Source of the DNA: DASZHA01 sp035938265
GTDB taxonomy: Bacteria; Chloroflexota; Dormibacteria; DASZGP01
Reading direction: 5' to 3'
DNA: 11,464 bases
Assembly: GCA_035938265.1 (NCBI GenBank)
Contig: DASZHA010000020.1
Location: 1 to 11,464 of the forward strand
The notes under the pieces were generated by a model. That model searched no databases. It was not told the DNA's origin and worked only from the letters and a program-made list of their open reading frames with translations. The position numbers were made by a program, and so were the translations under genes. This document shows, in pieces, positions 5,937 through 11,464 of the stretch (its first letter is position 1; every line of letters starts with the position of its first letter).

Positions 5937-7894
5937 TCCTCGCCCTTTCCGGCCCCCGCCCTCAGTGCATCGACCACGCCCGGGTCCGTGAGCGTCGTGG
6001 TGTCGCCCAGCGCCCGCTCCTCGGCGACGTCCCGCAGCAACCGCCGCATGATCTTCCCCGACCGCGTTTTCGGCAGCTCGGGGGTGAAGTGGATCTGGCG
6101 GGGCTTGGCGATCGGCGAGATCAGCTTGGCCACGTGGTTGCGCAACTCCTCGCCGGCCGCCTCCGAGGGCTCGAAGCCAACGCGCAAGATCACGTAGCCG
6201 ACGATCGCCTGCCCGGTGGTGGCGTCGGTGGCGCCCACCACGGCGGCCTCGGCCACCGACGGGTGGTCGACCAGCGCCGACTCGATCTCGATGGTGGAGA
6301 TCCGGTGACCGCTGACGTTCATCACGTCGTCCACCCGGCCGAGAAGCCAGAAGTCGCCGTCCTCGTCGATCTTGCAGCCGTCGCCGACGAAGTACTTGCC
6401 TGGGTAGCGCGACCAGTACGTCTCCACGTAGCGGTCGTGGTCACCATAGATACCGCGCAGCATCGCGGGCCACGGCCGGTCCAGCACCAGGTAGCCGCCA
6501 CCACCTGGTCCGACCACGTTGCCGCCGTCATCTACCACCGCGGCCGAGATCCCCGGCAGGGGCCTGCCCGCCGACCCCGGCTTGAGCGTGGACACCCCCG
6601 GCAGTGGGCTGATCATGATCGAGCCCGTCTCCGTCTGCCACCAGGTGTCGACCACCGGCACCCGGTCGCCGCCGATGTGCTTGCGGTACCACAGCCAGGC
6701 CTCGGGGTTGATCGGCTCACCCACCGTCCCCAGCAGCCGGATCGACGCCAGGTCGTGCTTCTCCGGCCACTCCTCGCCCCATTTCATGAAGGTTCGGATC
6801 GCGGTGGGCGCACAGTAGAGGATGTTGACCTTGTAGCGCTCGACGATGTCCCACCAGCGGTCCTTGTTGGGGGTGTCGGGCGTGCCCTCGTACATCACGC
6901 TGGTGGCGCCGTTGGTCAGGGGGCCATAGACGATATAGGTGTGCCCGGTGACCCAGCCGACATCGGCGGCGCACCAGTAGACATCGCGCGGCTTGATGTC
7001 GAAGACGTAGTGGTGGGTCGACGCCGCGCCCACCAGGTAGCCGCCGGTGGTGTGGACGATGCCCTTGGGCTTGGCCGTGGTTCCCGACGTGTAGAGGATG
7101 TAGAGCAGGTCCTCCGCGTCCATCTGCTCCGGCTCGCACTCCGGGGACTGGCCTGGGACGACGTCGTCCCACCAGACGTCACGCCCCGCCTCCATAGTGG
7201 TCTCCTGGCCGGTCCGTCGCGCCACCAAGACCTTCTCGATCGAGGGGCAGGCGCCATCGGCCAGGGCCTCGTCGACCGCCGGTTTGAGCGCCGCCGGCGC
7301 CCCCCGCCGATTGCCACCGTCGGCGGTGATCACCAGCTTGGCGGTGGCGTCCTGGATGCGGCCGCGCAGCGCCTCGCCGCTGAAGCCGCCGAAGACCACG
7401 GTATGGGCAGCGCCGATGCGGGTGCAGGCCAGCATCGCGATGGGGAGCTCGGGGATCATCGGCATGTAGATGGCGACCCGGTCGCCGCGCTTCACGCCCA
7501 GCTCCTTAAGGGCGTTGGCGGTGCGGCAGACCTCCTCGAGCAGCTCCTGGTAGGTGATGGTGCGGGCGTCGCCGGGCTCGCCCTCCCAGTGGTAGGCGAC
7601 CTTGGCGCCCCTGCCCTCGGCGACGTGCCGGTCGAGGCAGTTGAAGCTCACGTTGAGCTTGCCGCCGACGAACCACTTGTAGTCGGGGGGCTCGCCTTCC
7701 AAGACCTTCTGCCACGGCTCGAACCAGACCAGGCGCCGGGCCTCCGACTCCCAGTAGGCGACGAAGTCACGCTCGGCGCGCTCGTACAGCTCGGCGGTGG
7801 CGTTCGCCCGCTCGGCGAACTTGGGATCGGGCGGGATCTTGACCCCGCCGCCGTAGAAGATGTCGATCCCGCTTCCCTGCTTTGTCTCAGCCAT
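5933..7894 (-). CDS. acs: Acetyl-CoA synthetase, AMP-forming (acetate--CoA ligase)
   Basis: This 653-residue cytoplasmic enzyme, of normal length for Acs, makes acetyl-CoA from acetate, ATP and CoA through acetyl-AMP, feeding the TCA and glyoxylate cycles. Adenylation motifs occur in order: A3 phosphate loop YTSGTTAKPKG (268-278), GWVTGHTY (313-320) and GTVGEP (389-394) lining the acyl pocket, A5 DTWWQTETG (416-424), A7/A8 FVGDGCKIDEDGDFWLLGR then DDVMNVSGHRIS, and A10 PKTRSGKIMRR (608-618). The Trp in A5 is the residue that keeps the pocket acetate-sized. Lys614 corresponds to the lysine acetylated for reversible inactivation in other bacteria. The start is supported by AGGAGGTTGA (7901-7910). 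The gene is divergent from an acetate permease, which supports an acetate rather than propionate role. Its last bases overlap the convergent HD/LuxR stop. Confidence 0.96.
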   Translation of the reverse strand: MAETKQGSGIDIFYGGGVKIPPDPKFAERANATAELYERAERDFVAYWESEARRLVWFEPWQKVLEGEPPDYKWFVGGKLNVSFNCLDRHVAEGRGAKVAYHWEGEPGDARTITYQELLEEVCRTANALKELGVKRGDRVAIYMPMIPELPIAMLACTRIGAAHTVVFGGFSGEALRGRIQDATAKLVITADGGNRRGAPAALKPAVDEALADGACPSIEKVLVARRTGQETTMEAGRDVWWDDVVPGQSPECEPEQMDAEDLLYILYTSGTTAKPKGIVHTTGGYLVGAASTHHYVFDIKPRDVYWCAADVGWVTGHTYIVYGPLTNGATSVMYEGTPDTPNKDRWWDIVERYKVNILYCAPTAIRTFMKWGEEWPEKHDLASIRLLGTVGEPINPEAWLWYRKHIGGDRVPVVDTWWQTETGSIMISPLPGVSTLKPGSAGRPLPGISAAVVDDGGNVVGPGGGGYLVLDRPWPAMLRGIYGDHDRYVETYWSRYPGKYFVGDGCKIDEDGDFWLLGRVDDVMNVSGHRISTIEIESALVDHPSVAEAAVVGATDATTGQAIVGYVILRVGFEPSEAAGEELRNHVAKLISPIAKPRQIHFTPELPKTRSGKIMRRLLRDVAEERALGDTTTLTDPGVVDALRAGAGKGED

Positions 7895-7944
7895 TTTGGG
7901 TCAACCTCCTACACGCCTGTGCCCTGTCCCGACATCCATTCTTG

Positions 7945-7964
7945 CACCGCCGGCGACGGCGGTG
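7945..7964. repeat. Perfect 8-bp inverted repeat, candidate operator in the acs/permease region
   Basis: CACCGCCG (7945-7952) and CGGCGGTG (7957-7964) are exact reverse complements around GCGA. The repeat lies about 50 bp upstream of the acs start and 25 bp upstream of the permease -35 element. It may be a repressor/activator site shared by both promoters or a hairpin in the acs leader. No T-tract follows on either strand, so termination is unlikely. Confidence 0.45.
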
Positions 7965-7988
7965 TGACGCCTCAAGCAAGACTGACTC

Positions 7989-8017
7989 TCGACGGATGGC
8001 GACAGCAGTGCTATAAC
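7989..8017 (+). promoter_or_regulatory. Sigma-70-type promoter of the acetate permease gene
   Basis: TCGACG (7989-7994, 4 of 6 to TTGACA) and TATAAC (8012-8017, 5 of 6 to TATAAT) are separated by exactly 17 bp. Transcription would begin near 8024, giving a leader of about 30 nt that contains the Shine-Dalgarno site GGAGGG (8047-8052). Confidence 0.6.
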
Positions 8018-8055
8018 GAATCTCAGGCCTATTAGTCCGGTTCTTTGGAGGGAAC

Positions 8056-8709
8056 ATGATGGCTGATGAAGTTAGGCCGGCACCTCCTCTGGCGGACCCC
8101 GCTCCGCTTGGTCTAGGCGCTTTTGCCCTAACCACTTTTCTGCTGAGCGCGCACAACGCGTTCGGCCCAACGTCGGTCCCACTGCTGGCCTTCTTCGGCG
8201 TCGCCATCTTCTACGGCGGCCTGGGTCAGTTCATGGCAGGCATGATGGAGTTCCGCAATCGCAACGTCTTTGGCGCCACCGCATTCTCGACATACGGCGC
8301 CTTCTGGATGGGCCTGGCCGCGTTTGTTGGCCTGGTCCTGCTCGGCAAGGTGGCCACCGCCGACGTGGCACCGTCGCTGGCCTGGATCCTGCTGGCGTTC
8401 GCGATCTTTAACACGTACATGCTCTTGTGGAGCTCGCGCGTCAGCGTGGCTGTGTTCATGGTCTTCCTGACCCTGGAGATCACCGAGGTCCTGCTGGCGA
8501 TAGGCAACTTCAATGGTGCCGCGGCCGGCTCGGGGCTCACCGCCCTGGGCGGCTACATGGGCATCGTCACCGCCGCCGTCGCCTGGTATGCATCGGCGGC
8601 AGGGGTGGTGAACGGCATGGCCGGACACCCGGTCCTCCCGGTGGGGCATCCCTTCTGGGGCGAGACTGCGGCAGCCCCGTCAGCCATGGCTCGACCAGCC
8701 GGCGCGTAA
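8056..8709 (+). CDS. satP: GPR1/FUN34/YaaH-family acetate (succinate-acetate) permease
   Basis: This is a 217-residue inner-membrane protein with six predicted hydrophobic helices. It opens with DPAPLGLGAFALTTFLLS, the family signature usually written NPAPLGL; the first residue is Asp here. It continues with FYGGLGQFMAGMMEFRNRNVFGATAFSTYGAFWMGLA, matching the conserved second and third helices. The family imports acetate, and sometimes succinate, probably by proton symport. The last 25 residues are a Pro/Ala-rich cytoplasmic tail. Two ATGs stand in tandem. GGAGGG (8047-8052) is 3 nt from the first and 6 nt from the second (8059), so the second Met may be the true start. Divergence from acs gives a coherent acetate uptake and activation pair. 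The choice between acetate and succinate cannot be made from sequence. Confidence 0.92.
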   Translation: MMADEVRPAPPLADPAPLGLGAFALTTFLLSAHNAFGPTSVPLLAFFGVAIFYGGLGQFMAGMMEFRNRNVFGATAFSTYGAFWMGLAAFVGLVLLGKVATADVAPSLAWILLAFAIFNTYMLLWSSRVSVAVFMVFLTLEITEVLLAIGNFNGAAAGSGLTALGGYMGIVTAAVAWYASAAGVVNGMAGHPVLPVGHPFWGETAAAPSAMARPAGA

Positions 8710-8717
8710 GCGCCGGC
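8698..8717. repeat. Hairpin enclosing the permease stop codon
   Basis: GCCGGCGC (8698-8705) and GCGCCGGC (8710-8717) form a perfect 8-bp stem with a GTAA tetraloop (GNRA type), and the TAA stop (8707-8709) lies in the loop. More GGCC-rich self-complementary sequence follows to 8727. It separates two convergent genes but lacks a T-tract on either strand. It may be a factor-dependent or weak bidirectional terminator, or an mRNA end protector. Confidence 0.4.
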
Positions 8718-8735
8718 CCGGCCGGCCTCAGGGGT

Positions 8736-9113
8736 TCAGGTCCCGACCGCCGCCTTCAGCGCGACGACGTCGTCGGCGCCCAGGACCAGGCGAGTATCAG
8801 TGGCGACGTACATGTAGGTCAGGCTGATGCCGGCGTCGGCCGCCGCCCGCGTCACGCGCGCCAGCTCACCTGGCTGGTCATGCAACGGTCCCACCACGAC
8901 CGCCTCCGACGCTCCGCCAACGGTAACGCCGGCGGCGTCCAGCGCCGCGCGCGCAGTGTCGGGGTCATCGACGAGGACGTGCATCACCCCGCTGCCGCCG
9001 ACCACCACGCCGCATGCCCCGAGAATGTTGATGCCCGCCTTGGCCAGGGCGTCGCCCAAGTCGGCCGCCGCGCCGGTGCGATCCTCGACATCGATCTGCA
9101 GGTCTGTTGCCAT
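8736..9113 (-). CDS. Small ACT-domain protein, probably tandem ACT
   Basis: The product has 125 residues from the ATG at 9113. The sequence shows two beta-alpha-beta repeats: TDLQIDVEDRTGAAADLGDALAKAGINILGACGVVVGG, then SEAVVVGPLHDQPGELARVTRAAADAGISLTYMYVATD. In each, a strand leads to a D/G-containing turn, a helix 'l...La.aGInI', and a further strand, as in ACT domains that bind amino acids or other small ligands. No catalytic domain is attached, so it is a stand-alone ligand-binding or regulatory protein; the ligand is unknown. The frame stays open upstream to an ATG at 9164, but AAGGAGGG (9120-9127) lies 6 nt before 9113 and fixes that start. It is convergent with the permease. An acetate-related function is only suggested by position. 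Confidence 0.82.
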   Translation of the reverse strand: MATDLQIDVEDRTGAAADLGDALAKAGINILGACGVVVGGSGVMHVLVDDPDTARAALDAAGVTVGGASEAVVVGPLHDQPGELARVTRAAADAGISLTYMYVATDTRLVLGADDVVALKAAVGT

Positions 9114-9119
9114 CGTCAG

Positions 9120-9127
9120 CCCTCCTT
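9120..9127 (-). promoter_or_regulatory. Strong Shine-Dalgarno AAGGAGGG that sets the ACT-protein start
   Basis: Read on the minus strand, this site is 6 nt before the ATG at 9113. It argues against the longer reading from 9164, whose extra 17 residues look non-conserved. Confidence 0.8.
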
Positions 9128-9230
9128 GCCGTCGATACGAATCATCCGAGTGGCATTCTGGCATGACAGCAAGGGCAACCTCCCGGCCGTAGTCCAGCCG
9201 ACGGACCCGGGCTCTACCTCAGCCGGCTGA

Positions 9231-9626
9231 CTAGCCCGGCGCCAGCCTCGGAGCGCGGCCGAGTGTGTTGGCCAGCTCGAGGAGGTCGGCGCCCGCCTGG
9301 TGATCCCCGCTGCGGATGAACCCACCGGCGGCGCCGCGTGCCACCTCGATTGCGGCTGCCACCATCCCACCGTGCGCCAGGCCGCGAACAACGCCCCGGA
9401 CCAGCTCCGCCACCTCGGGGCCGTGAACCGCTTTGACGACGTCCAGCAGCGACAGCGCCAGCAGCGGCCCCAGCGATCCGTCGACGACGCCCATCTCGAG
9501 CTGCCACCGCAGCTGCGTCAGGTAGTCCAGCGCCACCGCCTCGGTCTGCTCCGGCGCGGGCCGGCGCACCACCTCGCGGCGGGTGAAGTTGACGTGGATC
9601 AGGTTGGGCGTCTCATCGGTGTTCAC
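9231..9626 (-). CDS. Unrecognised 131-residue protein downstream of the WYL regulator
   Basis: I do not recognise this family. The most likely start is a GTG at 9626, 29 bp after the regulator's stop. The longer open frame to 9962 runs antiframe inside the regulator and reads as low-complexity Arg/Gly/Ala sequence, so it is rejected. The N-terminus (NTDETPNLIHVNFTRREVVRR) is charged, with a possible short strand. Residues about 25-65 (QTEAVALDYLTQLRWQLEMG, then GPLLALSLLDVVKAVHG) are amphipathic helices. The remainder is Ala/Gly/Leu-rich helix (VAELVRGVVRGLAHGGMVAAAIEVARGAAGGFI, then GADLLELANTLG). The absence of a signal peptide or long hydrophobic span suggests a soluble, mostly helical protein. 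Close same-strand spacing suggests co-transcription with the WYL gene. The start is uncertain because no good Shine-Dalgarno site is seen. Confidence 0.6.
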   Translation of the reverse strand: MNTDETPNLIHVNFTRREVVRRPAPEQTEAVALDYLTQLRWQLEMGVVDGSLGPLLALSLLDVVKAVHGPEVAELVRGVVRGLAHGGMVAAAIEVARGAAGGFIRSGDHQAGADLLELANTLGRAPRLAPG

Positions 9627-9655
9627 AAGACCATAGTCGAGGCGCCCTGGGACAA

Positions 9656-10660
9656 CTATCTGTCGCGCTTTTGCTCCCCGGACGCGCCACCCGCGTACGT
9701 TTCCGCCATCCGCGCCGCCACCTCGGCGACCTCCCGCCGCAGCGACGGCGGCTCCAGCACCTCGCAGTCGGCTCCCCAGCTGAGGATCCAGGGCAGGATC
9801 TCCACCCTCCCGCGCACCGAGACCTCCATCCGCACCCCGCCGCCGCGCACCGCGCTGAGCTTCTGCGACGAATGCCAGAACGACTCCCTGACCCGCCCCG
9901 CGGCTGCGGGTTTGAACTGCAGCACCACCCTCTCGATCTTGTCCTTGCTCCATATCCCCCATGAATGGCGGAGGTAGCGGGCCAGGTTGAAGTCCGCCGG
10001 CAGGTAGTACGGCGTGTCCAGCAGCTCCGCCGCGCCGATCCTCTCGACCTTGAAGCTGCGGACTTCACGCGAGAGCTCGTCGTAGCCGATCAGGTAGGTG
10101 CCGTGGCCGGTCATCGAGGCCGGCTCAAGGTAGTACGGACGCAGTACTCGAGCCGACTCCTTGCCCGCCGCGTCGCGATACTCCAGCCGCACCTTGCGCC
10201 GCCCCAACCAGGCGCGGACCAGCACCCCGAAGACGTCCGCCTGCCGCGCCGACCGCGGCTTGGCCGAGAGCTCCCCCGCGGTCTCCTCGAAGAACCGCGC
10301 CACCAGCTTGGCCTCCTGCGGCATCGCTCGCGCGATCTTGGTCAGCGCCATCCCCAGCACCGGGTCGTTGTGGTCCGCGTGCTTGACCGCCAACCGGCCC
10401 GCCATCAGCATCGCCACCGCCTCGGGCTGGGAGAACTCGATCGCGGGCATGAAGTAGCCCTCGCGGATGAACCAGCGGCGGCCGTCCTCGTAGACCGGGA
10501 CACCGATCCCCTCCAGCGCGATGATGTCGCGCAGGGCGGTCCGCTTGTGGGTCCCAGTGCGCTCCCCCAGCTCGCGCGCGGTTATCCCGCCCGCGCCGCC
10601 GATGATCTGGGCCACCTTGAAGAGCCGCGCGGCGCGGTCCTGTTTCTCAAACTCCGCCAT
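9656..10660 (-). CDS. WYL-domain transcriptional regulator with N-terminal winged HTH
   Basis: The product has 334 residues. Residues about 8-68 (RLFKVAQIIGGAGGITARELGERTGTHKRTALRDIIALEGIGVPVYEDGRRWFI) are a DeoR/HTH_11-type winged helix that would bind DNA. A helical linker follows. The WYL domain covers about 140-215, with VRLEYRDAAG, RVLRPYYLEP and the ligand-facing strand GTYLIGYDE (187-195), where Tyr replaces the signature Trp, as is common. The C-terminal WCX extension is about 240-320 (ERVVLQFKPAAAGRVRESFW, then VEILPWILSWGADCEVLEPPSLRREV). WYL regulators typically sense nucleic-acid fragments or nucleotides and control DNA-damage, defence or unrelated operons. Targets here are unknown. 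It is divergent from a CaCA exchanger across 61 bp and upstream of an unrecognised gene, both plausible targets. No strong Shine-Dalgarno site precedes the ATG. Confidence 0.9.
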   Translation of the reverse strand: MAEFEKQDRAARLFKVAQIIGGAGGITARELGERTGTHKRTALRDIIALEGIGVPVYEDGRRWFIREGYFMPAIEFSQPEAVAMLMAGRLAVKHADHNDPVLGMALTKIARAMPQEAKLVARFFEETAGELSAKPRSARQADVFGVLVRAWLGRRKVRLEYRDAAGKESARVLRPYYLEPASMTGHGTYLIGYDELSREVRSFKVERIGAAELLDTPYYLPADFNLARYLRHSWGIWSKDKIERVVLQFKPAAAGRVRESFWHSSQKLSAVRGGGVRMEVSVRGRVEILPWILSWGADCEVLEPPSLRREVAEVAARMAETYAGGASGEQKRDR

Positions 10661-10707
10661 GCTGCTCGCACTCTAGCGAGCCGGGGCAACACAGGGCCCA
10701 GTCGTCA

Positions 10708-10713
10708 TATATT
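10708..10713 (+). promoter_or_regulatory. Candidate -10 element for a leaderless exchanger transcript
   Basis: TATATT (5 of 6 to TATAAT) stands in an otherwise GC-rich 61-bp divergent gap and ends 8 nt before the ATG at 10722. This places the transcription start at or next to the start codon. No Shine-Dalgarno site is present and no good -35 hexamer is seen, so the promoter call rests on the -10 alone. Confidence 0.4.
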
Positions 10714-10721
10714 GCGTGGCA

Positions 10722-11464
10722 ATGTCCAGCCTGTCGCTCCCGGTCCTGCTGGCAATCTTCGCGGCTTCGGCGGCTGTGATCTGGATCGCTGGGATCCAGC
10801 TGTGCAACCAGACCGATGTCATCGACGTGCGCTTCGGGCTGGGCCAGGCGCTCGGCGGCCTGATCATGCTGGCCTTCGCGACCAACCTGCCCGAGATCGC
10901 GATCGTGGGCACCGCCGCGGTGCGCCAGAACTTCGACATCGCCACCGGCAACATCCTTGGTGGCATTGCCATCCAGACCGTGGTCCTGGTGATCATGGAC
11001 GGCGTCGGCGTGCCGCGGCGGCCGTTGACCTACGCCACAGCCTCGCTGGTGCAGGTCCTGGAGGGCGCGCTGGTGATCGCGGTGCTCGCGGTGGCAGTGG
11101 TCGCAACCATCCTCCCGGGCTCGTTGGTCGTGTTCCGCATCGACCCGAGCGCCCTCCTGATCGTCGTCTTCTGGATCGGCGGCCTCTTCCTGGTCCGCAG
11201 GGCCTCCAAGAACCTGCCCTGGAAGAAGGCCCGCGAGGAGGCCGACCCGGACACGCCGCGACGCCGGCGCGGCAAGGCCCACGACGTGAAGCGGTCGACC
11301 GCGGTCGTGCTGGTGATCTTCATCGTCGCCGCCATCGCCACCCTGGTCGCCGGCGTTTTCGCCGAGGAGAGCGGCAACGCCATCGCCGAGGCCGTCAACC
11401 TCAACGGCGCGCTCTTTGGCGGCACCGTCCTCGCCGCCGCCACCGCCCTGCCCGAGGTCTCGAC
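10722..11464 (+). CDS. CaCA-family sodium/calcium (cation) exchanger, 3' end outside window
   Basis: 247 codons are visible. This is an integral membrane antiporter of the Ca2+:cation superfamily. The first alpha-repeat is at about residues 38-92: QALGGLIMLAFATNLPEIAI, with ATNLPE (53-58) and catalytic-type Glu58, then DIATGNILGGIAIQTVVL, matching the GN-GG/SN-hallmark of the paired helix. Further hydrophobic helices follow (about 108-131 and 143-158). A highly charged cytoplasmic loop (about 160-192; KKAREEADPDTPRRRRGK) precedes another helix (193-213). The second alpha-repeat begins at NGALFGGTVLAAATALPEVS (228-247), with ATALPE and Glu245, where the window ends. The inverted repeat architecture supports cation exchange; Na+/Ca2+ versus H+/cation specificity is not decidable. 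The ATG at 10722 is preferred; an in-frame GTG at 10716 is the alternative. It is divergent from the WYL regulator. Confidence 0.88.
   Translation, partial: MSSLSLPVLLAIFAASAAVIWIAGIQLCNQTDVIDVRFGLGQALGGLIMLAFATNLPEIAIVGTAAVRQNFDIATGNILGGIAIQTVVLVIMDGVGVPRRPLTYATASLVQVLEGALVIAVLAVAVVATILPGSLVVFRIDPSALLIVVFWIGGLFLVRRASKNLPWKKAREEADPDTPRRRRGKAHDVKRSTAVVLVIFIVAAIATLVAGVFAEESGNAIAEAVNLNGALFGGTVLAAATALPEVS

Larger units (their letters stand above)
7895..8055. promoter_or_regulatory. Divergent control region between acs and the acetate permease
   Basis: These 161 bp must hold promoters for both genes. A plus-strand promoter is visible (listed separately). On the minus side no convincing -35/-10 pair could be chosen for acs. 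A perfect inverted repeat at 7945-7964 lies between the two and is the best operator candidate. A TGTGA half-site (7963-7967) exists but has no matching TCACA, so a CRP-type site is not supported. Confidence 0.6.

Noticed and set aside
7963..7967. TGTGA as a CRP-type site upstream of acs/permease
   Set aside because: Only one half-site is present; no TCACA stands 6 bp away.
6089..8035. 648-codon plus-strand ORF antisense to acs
   Set aside because: It gives a low-complexity His/Asp/Val/Gly-rich translation with no recognisable domain, lying exactly opposite a textbook acetyl-CoA synthetase.
9219..9230. TCAGCCGGCTGA palindrome after the unrecognised gene as a terminator
   Set aside because: It is a perfect 12-bp palindrome but has no loop and no following T-tract on the minus strand, so a terminator is not supported.
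9627..9962. N-terminal extension of the unrecognised 131-residue protein up to an ATG at 9962
   Set aside because: The added stretch lies entirely within the WYL gene in another frame and translates to Arg/Gly/Ala-rich sequence typical of a shadow frame.
10647..11443. Minus-strand ORFs opposite the window's right end
   Set aside because: They lie antisense to a conserved CaCA exchanger with both alpha-repeat motifs. The antisense frames are His/Asp/Arg-rich without domains.
1..11464. CRISPR arrays, tRNA or rRNA genes, insertion sequences, toxin-antitoxin or known anti-phage operons
   Set aside because: No regularly spaced repeats, cloverleaf with CCA end, rRNA-like stretches, transposase motifs or terminal inverted repeats were seen. 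The WYL regulator alone is not enough to call a defence island.

Overview
This is a GC-rich, densely coded bacterial chromosome segment. Third codon positions are so GC-biased that long false ORFs run antisense to the real genes. Intrinsic terminators and strong Shine-Dalgarno sites coexist with starts that may be leaderless. The gene content is an AMP-forming acetyl-CoA synthetase, a GPR1/FUN34/YaaH acetate permease, an HD-GYP/LuxR fusion, a WYL regulator and a penicillin acylase with an LPXTG-like tail. This fits an aerobic, probably soil-type Actinomycetota or a high-GC Chloroflexota/Dormibacterota-like lineage. I cannot fix the phylum from the sequence alone. No rRNA, tRNA, CRISPR array, insertion sequence or phage gene was seen.

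Layout. (1) 1-792, minus strand: a luciferase-domain (DUF5519-like) protein followed by a VOC/glyoxalase-fold protein cut by the window edge, coupled by a GTGA overlap. (2) 793-923: a strong minus-strand intrinsic terminator and two more inverted repeats at the end of the next gene. (3) 924-3752, minus: a secreted penicillin acylase-family Ntn hydrolase with a signal peptide, the Ser-Asn-x-Trp nucleophile site and a C-terminal LPNTG/hydrophobic/basic sorting-type tail. (4) 3893-5936, plus: a SRPBCC lipid/ligand-binding-fold protein, then, 4 bp later, a protein with a degenerate HD domain, an HD-GYP-like domain and a LuxR helix-turn-helix. (5) 5933-8709: acetyl-CoA synthetase (minus) and an acetate permease (plus), divergent around a 161-bp control region. 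(6) 8736-9113, minus: a small ACT-domain protein. (7) 9231-10660, minus: a WYL transcriptional regulator and an unrecognised 131-residue protein 29 bp downstream. (8) 10722 to the end, plus: a CaCA-family cation/Ca2+ exchanger, truncated by the window.

How the genes fit together. The clearest functional unit is acetate assimilation: the permease brings acetate in and the synthetase activates it to acetyl-CoA. The SRPBCC plus HD-GYP/LuxR pair is probably a small sensor-regulator operon with unknown targets. The acylase acts outside the cell, perhaps tethered to the surface. The WYL regulator may control its small partner and the divergent exchanger. I found no convincing multi-gene new system. 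The best leads are the sorting-type tail on the acylase, the tandem HD/LuxR architecture and the WYL-linked unknown gene.
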